A stretch of 64,000 bases of DNA from Haemaphysalis longicornis (lineage: Eukaryota > Arthropoda > Arachnida > Ixodida > Ixodidae), in the NCBI GenBank assembly GCA_013339765.2, contig CM023457.1, positions 31,017,911-31,081,910 of the forward strand. Direction: 5' to 3'. A program made the position numbers and the translations under genes. The number at the start of each line of letters is the position of its first letter. Positions within the stretch are counted from its first letter, which is position 1. The notes under the pieces are model-generated. The model was not told the origin of the DNA. It made no database searches and saw only the letters and a program-made list of their open reading frames with translations. Shown in pieces: positions 45,920 through 55,900 of this stretch.

Positions 45920-46930
45920 TGATTAGCAGAGAAGTGGGTGTGGTTCTTCAGTCCAGGAGCCCAACTGATGACTTGCCAATCTATGCCCTGGAGGCCAGTA
46001 GTCGCTGCACCCATGGCTTGGGAAAGGGAAGAGGGGGAAATGAGTGGGTGGTCTGGGTTATGAGCACAGCCGATGATGATGAGGGGTAGGCTGCCTGGTT
46101 GAGGGCAAAATTAGCATTCGTGGTGTGGCAAGGAGGGCTGGGTTATGTGCACAGCTGATAATGATTGGGGTTAGTGTGCCTGTACTGCGGTGGCTCAGTG
46201 GCTAAGGCGTGCTGCTGAGCCGCGGGTTCGATTCCCGGCCGCGGTGGCCGCTTTTCTGATGGAGGCAAAAAGCAAAAACGCCTGTGTGTACGAGATTTCG
46301 GCGCACATTAAAGATCCCCAGGTGGTCAATTATTCCGGAGTCCTCCACTACGGCACGCCTCATCGCCTTCGTTGCGTCGGCACGTTAAATGCCACAATCA
46401 ATCGGCTGTTTGAAAGATAAATTTGCATTCGGGGTGAAGCAAGGTGGGGGAGGGAAAGTGTTCGTCTGGATCCCATGGCGGTTCGAGTAGTTTGGGATGA
46501 GGATGTGGGAGGGCTTGTCGAAAGGCGCGATAGACTCGAAACACCAGTGCACGGAGCCTGTAGTGCTGGATGATGTCTTGGAAGGTGACCAGGGGTGGAG
46601 TGTCCAAAGTGGCCTTGGTAGCCTAGGAAAAAATAGTGCAGGCTTGCTGGTGGGCATAGTTGTTGCCCATTGGTGAGGAGTGCGCTGGAGTCCAAACTAT
46701 GTCACTGTTCCTAGTGGGGTGATGATGGCTGAGTGGCCAGATGGTTGTCGAGGCCACCTTACCTGGCAAGAAGCTACGACAGGCGGCCTCCATAGGAGTC
46801 GGTAAGAATGGTGGGAGGTAAAGTTCAAGTGATGACGAATTCCTTAGTGACCCAGGTAGAGGGAGGAGGTGGTGCAGGAGGTGCAAGTGATGACCTTATC
46901 TTCAGTAGTGACCACTGCTAGATGGTGATA
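45920..46930 (-). mobile_element. Non-LTR retrotransposon RNase H / C-terminal fragment (copy 1)
   Basis: The minus strand reads RNSDIVWTPAHSSPMGNN (RNase H DxVWTPAH-type motif), then TPPLVTFQDIIQHYRL and a C-terminal FPSPTLLHPECK region. This is broken by the SINE at 46184-46401, then a GATGATGATGAG-type tail at 46065-46084. Frame breaks make it inactive. Confidence 0.65.
46184..46401 (+). mobile_element. tRNA-derived SINE, Ruka-like (copy 1)
   Basis: ACTGCGGTGGCTCAGTGGC (A box), GGGTTCGATTCCCGG (B box), then body through AAATGCCACAATCAATC. Its twin at 50479 lies at the same position in the duplicated block, so the insertion predates the duplication. Confidence 0.85.
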
Positions 46931-47318
46931 GCGGGTTGGGTAATTAAGAGCTTGTATATATGCATATTTCATGGCGTTTGCCATATGCGGCAACTGCAGG
47001 TCAAAATTTGCACTTGAGTTTTGCTGCTGGCAAACCTAATGTTCGAAGATTGTAATACAAACGAAAGTACAAAAATTCTAGTAGAGGTGTGGTTTTCTGG
47101 AGATGCGGTGTCTTTCTGGGGAACCGCGGCCGGGTGCAAGGACCCTGCTACCACAGAACAAAATGATACTGCTGCGAAAATGATACAGCAGCATTGTAAA
47201 TTAAGTGTTACGAAAGTAAGTTTATCCCCGTTGAGCTTGTGGCGCTGCAGCATTCTCAGTGATGACTATGGCAGCAACGAGAATGGCTGTGTATTCAGAA
47301 GCGGCAGTGAGATTGAAA

Positions 47319-48153
47319 TCCGCCTTTTTCATTGCGGTGTGCTGCCACCTAGCGTGCCTAGCGGAAGTTGAGGCAATAGGGTTTGCCGGCGTTTCCTCCG
47401 GCTGCGTTCTCGTTGTATGCACGGCAATCCCACATTACGGCGAGGAGCAGCCGAAGTTTTTCTTCTGTGTTGGTGTTATAACGCCTTAAGATGACAGCCC
47501 CTGGTCATCACATAATACCAGGCGGCTTCTTATCACTGAATGAGGGCTGGCAGAGAAATCTCGGACAGATCCGTGTGCCGTCCGAGTAGCAGAGCGAGCA
47601 GTACTTGGAGTCGTCTGGCATGAAGTGCGATCGCCAGCTCAACAAAGGCCGGCAGTTCGCAAAATGCCTTTAAGCGCTGGACACAGACACATGTACGATT
47701 GGTACACGCGATTCGCATGCGACTGATCGTTACGACTGTCGCTCCGACTAGTCGTACGCGTGAATTTGAGACGGCCCGATGCGCGCATGAGATGCGTCGT
47801 CGGCGTCGCTCCGCCCACTGCTTTTGCTCCATGGTCAACTACGATGATCGCTGAGCTGAATTTGTAGATTCTGCGCGTTTGTTCACAAGAAATGGATAAA
47901 GCAAGCAATCGTGAAGCGTTTTCTGCCTTCGGAAACAGTCCGCGCACACGCCGGCCGCGCCTGCCAGCTCGGCACACTCAGCGGCTCGAACCGGCGCAGA
48001 CCACGGTAGCAACCGCGCTTGTCGCTGCTCTTCTGAATCAATCTGATTGCTAAAAAGAAGTTCCACATGCGAGAAAGTAGGTGTTAGTGTGGTGAAAATT
48101 GTGCTAAGGATTGTTGTCAGGGCTTATTTTAAATGCCGCTGCCTCGGCCCTTT
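47319..48153. other. Unassigned sequence between duplication copies
   Basis: No recognisable coding region or element ends were found. The segment at 47680-47780 is rich in CGAT/GTACG-type inverted words and may be an unrecognised repeat. Confidence 0.35.
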
Positions 48154-48157
48154 TTAA

Positions 48158-50035
48158 GGGGAGACGTGGGTCTTGAAATGAACTTTTTTATTAATTGGTT
48201 GTGTAATGAAAATCACTGTGCATATGTGTTTTGTCTTCCTCATTTCAAATATGTAATTAGTTTTCAAGTGGTATAATATTTTTTGAGTTATAAAGAAAAC
48301 ACTGGAGCCTAATTAAGTAATTTCTTACGGGCCTTTAAGGAACTTTCATTCAATATTTTTATAATAAATGGTATGGATGTGTAGCTTAAGACCTGCCATG
48401 CATGCTGAAGCTATTTATATTCCTGTAAAGCTGGTTGATTGGATAAAATTAGTCTAATTATGCCAAGTACAGTTTTCAGAAAACTTAATGAGCTCATATT
48501 ATTACTCATAACATTTTTTTGGGGGCAAAATGAGCCAATTAAAATAGCATCAGCATGCAGTTATTTTATCCCGAATTCAACGGTATAACACTTGTAGAAA
48601 TCCTTTGAAAAAAACTACCTCAAAACCCCTGTAAGGCTAGGCACATATGCAAAAAAAGGGAAGCCGAGAAAATCGCACTTGAAGTTTTACTACAAGTGAC
48701 AGTTTTATCTATTGAGCATATGAAAAAAAGAAAGGTTCTAGAATGTAGCTCGCTTTTCGCTCAACACGAGCATGTCAAGTTTGCTGAAATCAGTTGATGG
48801 GAAAATTATGAAATCCTCTGTCTACAGATGGCACTTGGCAGAAAAACTGAACAAAAGCAAAGCCAGAACGTTGCTTCAATTTTTATGCTGTTGACAGCGC
48901 GCCGTCACTCTTTGGCGACTAGGGCTGAGGTGCCGATCGTGCACCACAGTTGTAAACGTTTATTTTGTTATGTTACTGCTTCATTTGTAGCAATCAAATC
49001 GGATTTGCATTGCGTGAAATGAGTTGCAGCGAAGGGGCTGGTAACGGAATGCCCGCCACTGTTCTGTAACGTTAGAGTGAACTTCTAGTTCACTCTAGTA
49101 ACGTGCATGCGCTTGGCTAGGTGGGATAACCACGTTTTCGGTTTAATCTACTGTATATCACGTCACCAACGCAATTGCACAGTGCGAACATTTATAATTT
49201 CAAATCGCTCATCTATGTGGTAACCTGCCGACGGGGAAGCGCGCGCCGGACCCGCGGCATCGTTGATAACAGAATGAACACACTTCCCTTGCGACGTCGC
49301 ATTGGCATCCTCCACTTTATCATTTCTTTTCTTTCTATTGCTGCTGATCGAAGGATAGACGCACCTTAGTGTCCCCGGCTAATCATATCGCTACGCTATC
49401 GTCTCGGCAGCCCCGCGGGCGCTAAGCCTACCTCCGTCTCGGCGCCGTTCTCGCGATAAGTCGTCGTCACAGCCAGAAAATCGTATTCCAGGCGCTTTTA
49501 ATAATGTTGTTCCTTTCGTTATCGATAGACATATTTATTTATTTTTACGTCGCATGCGGGGCTTTTGCCGGTCCTCGCATAGACGAATACATGGCCGTTG
49601 CCTGTGATGAGAGTGCCGAGCACGACCCACGGCGCCCAGCCATGAGGTTGCGCCCTGCGGTCACGTGCAGTCAGTAGCCATTAGGCGGCGCGTTCGTCTT
49701 TCTACCCCGGTTTTACTCGGCATCCAGCGGACGAAACGGAGTGGTTCCGGCGGGGAATTGAAAACGAAAAGACGCGCTTTCGAATGAGACCAAGATGGAC
49801 GCCGTGGCGCATGTAGAACCCGAGGGGCGAGTCGTCGAAAAAATGCTATTTTCGCGTCGAATCGTGGCCGATTTTAGCGGTCGTCGGTGCTATAAATTGA
49901 TATTATGGGCTCAAATACGTACTCCTGGTCTGGATATTTTGCTAACAGGTAGAAAATAGCTCTACTTTCCGAAAATGGCGATTTCTAAAACGATTTTTGG
50001 GCCAAATTTCGGGATTCCAAGACCCGCGTCTCCCC
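48158..50035. mobile_element. TTAA-specific terminal-inverted-repeat element, about 1.88 kb
   Basis: It is bounded by TTAA at 48154-48157 and 50036-50039. Ends GGGGAGACGTGGGTCTTG and, reverse-complemented, GGGGAGACGCGGGTCTTG. Comparison with copy 1 (45738-45750), which has an uninterrupted TTTTTAATTAAGC, gives a paralogous empty site and proves the boundaries and the four-base duplication. The longest internal frames (about 64 codons) have no transposase motif, so it is non-autonomous. The ends differ from the AGGAGC family, so it is a separate family. Confidence 0.88.
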
Positions 50036-50478
50036 TTAATTAAGCTGATAAACTCCTCTGAACATTTGAGCCGTATAGTAATTGATTGGCCTAGCGAAAA
50101 AAAGGACGCAATTGATGATGATCATATTAAGAGGACAGGTTGGGCTATGGTCACCAATCTTTTGTTGGGACGCCACAAAAGACAAATTTTTCGGAAGCAG
50201 TAGTAAAAAACTTTGATTAGCAGAGAAGTGGGTGTGGTTCTTCAGTCCAGGAGCCCAACTGATGACTTGCCAATCTATGCCCTGGTGGCCAGTAGTCGCT
50301 GCACCCATGACTTGGGAAAGGGAAGAGGGGGAAATGAGTGGGTGGGCTGGGTAATGAGCACAGCCGATGATGATGAGGGGTAGGCTGCCTGGTTGAGGGC
50401 AAAATTAGCATTCGTGGTGTAGCAAGGAGGGCTGGGTTATGTGCACAGCTGATAATGATTGGGGTTAGTGTGCCTGTA

Positions 50479-50693
50479 CTGCGGTGGCTCAGTGGCTAAG
50501 GCGTGCTGCTGAGCCGCGGGTTCGATTCCCGGCCGCGGTGGCCGCTTTTCTGATGGAGGCAAAAGCAAAAGCCTGTGTGTACGAGATTCGGCGCACATTA
50601 AAGATCCCCAGGTGGTCAATTAATCCGGAGTCCTCCACTACGGCACGCCTCATCGCCTTCGTTGCGTCGGCATGTTAAATGCCACAATCAATC
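50479..50693 (+). mobile_element. tRNA-derived SINE, Ruka-like (copy 2)
   Basis: Twin of 46184-46401, with a few single-base deletions (for example AAAGCAAAAGCC for AAAAGCAAAAACGCC). Confidence 0.85.
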
Positions 50694-50786
50694 GCCTGTT
50701 TGAAAGATAAATTTGCATTCGGGGTGAAGCAAGGTGGGGGGAGGGAAAGTGTTCGTCTGGATCCCATGGCGGTTTGTTCGAGTAGT

Positions 50787-50900
50787 TTAAAATGGTTGCA
50801 GCGCAAAAACGACGACGGACGAGTGAGGAACAAACGGACGCGACGAGTGAGGAACAAACCTCACTCGTCCGTCGTCGTTTTTGCGCTGCAACCATTTTAA
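50787..50900. repeat. Perfect 42-bp inverted repeat with 30-nt loop
   Basis: Arms 50787-50828 and 50859-50900 are exact reverse complements. The loop repeats part of the left arm and its flank (CGACGAGTGAGGAACAAA-type). It is absent from duplication copy 1. Confidence 0.95.
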
Positions 50901-51129
50901 CTATGTACCAACAAGCCCAACTGGTTCTCAATCGAGTAGTTTGGGATGAGAATGTGGGAGGGCTTGTCGAAAGGCGCGATAGACTTTAAACACCAGTGCA
51001 CGGAGCCTGTAGTGCTGGATGATGTCTTGGAAGGTGACCAGGGGTGGAGTGTCCAAAGTGGCCTTGGTAGCCTAGGAAAAAATAGTGCAGGCTTGCTGGT
51101 GGGCATAGTTGTTGCCCATTGGTAAGGAG

Positions 51130-52200
51130 TGCGCTCATGTCACTGTTCATGTCACCATTGGTAAGGAGTCCAAACTATGTCACTGTTCCTAGTGGGGTGA
51201 TGATGGCTGAGTGGCCGGATGGTTGTCGAGGCCACCTTACCTGGCAAGAAGCTACGACAGGCGGCCTCCATAGGAGTCAGTAAGAATGGTGGGAGGTAAA
51301 GTTCAAGTGATGACGAATTCCTTAGTGACCCAGGTAGAGGAAGGAGGTGGTGCAGGAGGTGCAAGTGATGACCTTATCTTCAGTAGTGACCACTGCTAGA
51401 TGGTGATAGCGGGTTGGGTAATTAAGAGCTTGTATATATGCATGATATTTCATGGCGTTTGCCATATGCGGCAACTGCACGTCAAAATTTGCACTTGAGT
51501 TTTGCTGCTGGCAAACCTAATGTTCAAAGATTGTAATACAAACGAAAGTACAAAAATTCTAGTAGAGGTGTGGTTTTCTGGAGATGCGGTGTCTTTCTGG
51601 GGAACCGCGGCCGGGTGCAAGGACCCTGCTACCACAGAACAAAATGATACTGCTGCGAAAATGATACACAGCATTGTAAATTAAGTGTTACGAAAGTAAG
51701 TTTATCCCCGTTGAGCTTGTGGCGCTGCAGCATTCTCAGTGATGACTATGGCAGCAATGAGAATGGCTGTGTATTCAGAAGCGGCAGTGAGATTGAAATT
51801 GTGCTTACCCCAAAGCCTCCCCGAAAGGGCTAGTAACAAGTGTACGCAACACGACTTCTCAGCACACGTGTAAAACAAAAGAACCAACAAAATTTTTGCA
51901 CTGCCTCTCAGTTACTTGTAGTAATTAGTACTGTTATTCTATCATAGGTACTCACATGAGTGATTTTACACGCACGCCTGAGTTGATGCCTGAAAGACTG
52001 CTCACTAGGAATAGGGACAAACAAAACAAGACATGTTGGCTAGCAATAACACTGAAAGGAAAGTTTGTGACAATTCATAGCTGTAACTTGAGTGCAAAAA
52101 AAAAACGAGGACTGAACGAATACACGAAGACGTTGACTCGTGCTTGTGTTTCTGTTTTGTTTTTGCACGATTTTTCTGTTGTGAGCCTAGCAAGTAGCCC
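51130..52200 (-). other. Rest of copy 2 retrotransposon fragment, then unassigned DNA
   Basis: 51130-51380 repeats the RNase H fragment described at 45920-46930. From 51800 to 52230 I see no gene or element. Confidence 0.4.
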
Positions 52201-52234
52201 ATATTTCCTAACGTATTCATGCACGCTGACTAGT

Positions 52235-52930
52235 GAGTACATGCTTACAAGCACATAGCACTAATGAAGAAGTATGCGTGTTACCCTGGAGCTTGCATTG
52301 CAGGCTTGCAAACGGTCACCTGCTTGTTACCGTCTGTACTCGCTCAGAATCGCATTTTTGTCTGGAGTGTTGGCCTATAATTAGAAGCTACGTATGAGTA
52401 AAATGTGTGAGCATAAAAGTCGCGAGTGATGTGCACAAAGTTGTGTGTTCCATCATCTTACCTTATGCACTGCATTTCGAACACTTGCAACAAGCTGGTG
52501 TACTGTTCACAAGTGCTGAATTTCCAGTGTCTCCTCGCATTGGAGATAAGTGGAGATATAGTGCACCATGTTTCGACTTTCCCGCTTGTCTTTTCCAGTT
52601 ATGGCTGCACACAAAGAGGCCCGTGCAGCCCTGGATGACGTCCTCAAAGCCTTGGCTCTTGACAAACCGACCAGCCAAAGGAACAAGAAAACTCTCGATT
52701 TGCTGCTGAAAGGACTGACCGAGACCATGAAGGAGGTTGATCCCCTGTTCCGGAAGCTGTACCAAAGGTGTTGTGTCGGCCCACAAAGCTGCTTTACATT
52801 GCTTGTGAAACAGATCTTTCTATGCAAGGAAAAAACTGAATTGGTAAAAGAAAGAAGTCGGGGGTAATTTCTTTTTTTAGTTGATCGATAAGTGCGATGC
52901 ACAACACTCGGAGCTGGCCGGGCATGAACT
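52235..52930 (+). repeat. Paralogous block shared with gene A (18800-19490)
   Basis: The 5' flank, exon 1 and early intron 1 align with the reverse strand at gene A. Conserved non-coding words include ACATGCTT, CACATTTTTGT-like, GTCGCGAGTGATGTGCACAA and AATTGGTAAAAGAAAG. Confidence 0.8.
52601..52767 (+). CDS. Gene C exon 1 (start codon)
   Basis: The ATG lies 2 nt after TTTTCCAG. The donor is CAAAG/gtgttg, a weak but positionally conserved site (gene A has CAACAG/gtattg). Encodes residues 1-55 plus two bases. Confidence 0.85.
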
Positions 52931-55900
52931 AATAACAGTCAAGATCCAGATGCAAACAACCGGCCGACGCAAAAGCAGGGAGTGCATATTGGCTCATGTT
53001 TGCCCCCGGTCTTAAAGGAGCCATGAAGAGAAAACACAAGTTTGGTTCATTCAAAAGATTGTCTCGTTAGAATCATACTGACGCCACTTTTAACGTAAAC
53101 TTCGCTCAAATAAGCTACATAATTAGGAAAAACGGGAATGGTCATGCGACCCACCAGCTCATTTCCCGCAACAGAACCTGTGATGTCACATGGGCTAAGC
53201 TCTGCGATTGGCAGAGGCTGGCAGAAGCAGACGCAAATTAGGTAGAGCTTACAAACTAGACGAACGAGCGATTTGCGCTTAAATTTAGGGCACATTCTTT
53301 ACAAAGCAATAAGAATGATGGGACAAACAGTGGAAGTTACGAAAGCACATGTAAACATAGAAGTACTGATGCGTTCTGCTGTTCGTACTGCGCACAGCAT
53401 GCTTTGGTTTAGCTGCACAGCACTATGGGGCTTGGGGTTGTCTCAGACGACACTGGCCGATTGACGCAAGCAACGGTGTCTTGCATGACCCCATTTGTCG
53501 AGCGAGCACTGTTTCAGGGAACGAATATTTTCTCCCAGAACAAAAACAAGCCAGGTTTAAATGCGGGCAAAAACAAACCAAGCGCTTGCCACGGTATGGT
53601 GGCGCCATCTAGGTTACGGAACGTAAAGAAACGCGGGAACAAACCAACACCGCTACAGGGTGGAGACAACCTTTGAACGGTCCCGTGCCGCCGCAATTGG
53701 GCCAACGGGCTCAACACGTTATTCTTTTCGTTTCCCACGAGACCTAGCAACGCGAAACAGACAATATGATTCAAACTTCTTCAGTAAACCGCGTTGCGGC
53801 GATAATTTTAGCGCGGTTTTGACACAATGACTTGCTTCGGCGGCGAGCGAGCAACCGAACATGGCGGCGCCAGCGTTACGTGTCTCTACCCTGTACGGCG
53901 GATGCGTGAATGAAGGTACTCTAGGCTGCAGAGCGGTCGGTTCCCGTGATGTCACTTGGGACCACGAAAACGCACGATTGAGCGGGAAAATCAAAATTTT
54001 AACCTAAATTGTTTAATTTCTCAGTGAATAAAGCACCGTTTGTATCCGGACAAGCGCTGGGGGCACTATAAAACACGAAATCTTTCGAATAAAACCAACT
54101 TGCATTTTCTCTTCATGGCTCCTTTAAGGGGGTGCTGACGCAAAATTTTGAAGGTGAGATAACTTCGGAGATACATTGGTGTGAACGCACGTACAGCATC
54201 TGCGAAATGTCAGATACAGCCTAGAAAATATTTAAAAATTGCGCCCACCTCCCCGCGAGGGGAACCCTGTGTAGATGTGACGCATCGTGTGGTTCACTTG
54301 GTGTTTCCGTTGGATTGATTCTGAAATCGCGTGAAACGTGTCGGGAACGCGTATGATTATTATTATGTTTTATTGGCCAATCTTGATCAATCTCTCTAAG
54401 TGGTATGCGTGGGGCTTCGCTGTCGCAACGACCTTTACTCCATCATTGTTGCTGTAAGTGGGAGCTTCTTTTCTTTTATTGCAAGTGTTAATCATTGCGC
54501 CATCATGCGTTGTATGAGTAGCATCTTGACGTAGTTTGAATGAGTCAAGGATATAAGGCGCGTTCGTAGCATTTCATTCTGTCTCGGTTTTGTGGCGCAG
54601 TGGGAAGAGCACCATGTACCTTGCGTTCCGCCAACAGGGTCGTGGGATCGAAACCGGGCGCTGCTAACTATTATTTTTTTTTTTTTTTAGTGTAGAGGGA
54701 GGGGTGTGGACGGACAACAACGCCGTAGGGAGGGACAAGGCGAGTGAGTGAGACGCAGTCGCATCTAAAATCAATTTTGAAGTGTGCGAAACGCAATCGA
54801 GCAGCCAGCGGAGGACCTCGTTCAATCGACATTCCCTGGATGTGAAGTAAATAAACAACATCCAAACACGTCGCGAGCTTGTATTGGCTGCTTTAGCACT
54901 GCCGGCGTTTGTCGGTGCTTTTGCTCTCCAGCAACGAATGATCCGATTGTTGGCGGCGGAGGCGCCGGGATTTCGTTGGCTCATCGGGCAGCTAGTCGTG
55001 ACTTAAGTTTAACAGCGATTTTTGGCACTATATTTTTATTGCTTTTTATTGCACTGGACGCGAAAATGCCCCAGGGACACGAAAAGCGCCCTGACCAAGC
55101 CGTACGGTCGCTGTGCAGGCGGTGCCCACGGCCACGAAGTGGCGCAGGCTGGCGTAGGCAGCTAGAGCGATAGCATGTTACCGCTGCACGAAATGGGACT
55201 CAAGTCCCAAACAAGGCAGCACATACGAGAAAGGAGTTAATGATGCGATGGCAAATTGCATTAAAAACCGTTATCTGCTGCGCTTACCGAGAGCAGAAGT
55301 CGAATATCCGGCGCAGTGTCAAGCCTAACACATCTGTAGGCGGACCTGTAGACAGAGCGGCCGGCTGCTTCCAGCACGCGTCTTCCCACCCACTCTCTCG
55401 AGCGCCGTGCGTCCGTTTTCTAGCCACGGCAGCCATTTGCACTTGCAGCGCCTGCGTCACGTCCACGGTCGCTTTTCATTTAAGCGGCTGACGAGATCAG
55501 TACGTGGGGGCATTCGCAGAAACTGCCGGCGACGCGGATTCGACTGCTACGGCAGCTCTGCTCTGTGATGTCCGTCTGACGGTCACGTGGGCAGCTTTGT
55601 TTATGCAAAATCCCACGTTTCGCGGCACTCGCTGAAATCGAAACTGCGGCTGGCCACATTAAAAATGTCTCTAATTAAACAATTGTTGCATGCTGAAGCA
55701 AATGAGGTTTCCACACGTGATAGGTCAGTAGCTACTTATCGCAACGAAAAAAACCAAGATGCAAAATTTTTGTGTCAGTGCCCCTTTAAGCAATTTTTTT
55801 TCTAGCCCACCTTGACAGATGCCCCGCAGGCTGCCTAGAAGGTTTTAACGTCAAAATTTGTAGATACGTTGACGTTTTCTTGCTTTTTATTTACAACAGC

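Larger units (their letters stand above)
45706..47318 (+). repeat. Segmental duplication copy 1
   Basis: It aligns almost base for base with 50036-51798, with the left edge also matching 48120-48157. It includes a minus-strand non-LTR fragment and a plus-strand SINE. At its left the sequence TTTTTAATTAAGC is the empty site for the TTAA element present in copy 2. Confidence 0.92.
50036..51798 (+). repeat. Segmental duplication copy 2
   Basis: Near-identical to 45743-47318. Differences seen are an insertion of about 160 bp at about 50776-50936 with a perfect hairpin, a small local duplication at about 51128-51180, and scattered substitutions. Similarity ends at 51798, where AAATTGTGCTTACC replaces AAATCCGCC. 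Confidence 0.92.

Noticed and set aside
46190..46260. tRNA gene
   Set aside because: A and B boxes are present, but no complete cloverleaf follows and the same sequence with a conserved SINE body recurs at 50479, 36334 and, inverted, at 12311.
52568..52600. Upstream ATG as gene C start
   Set aside because: It lies before a TTTTCCAG acceptor conserved with gene A, and the added residues have no counterpart in genes A or B.
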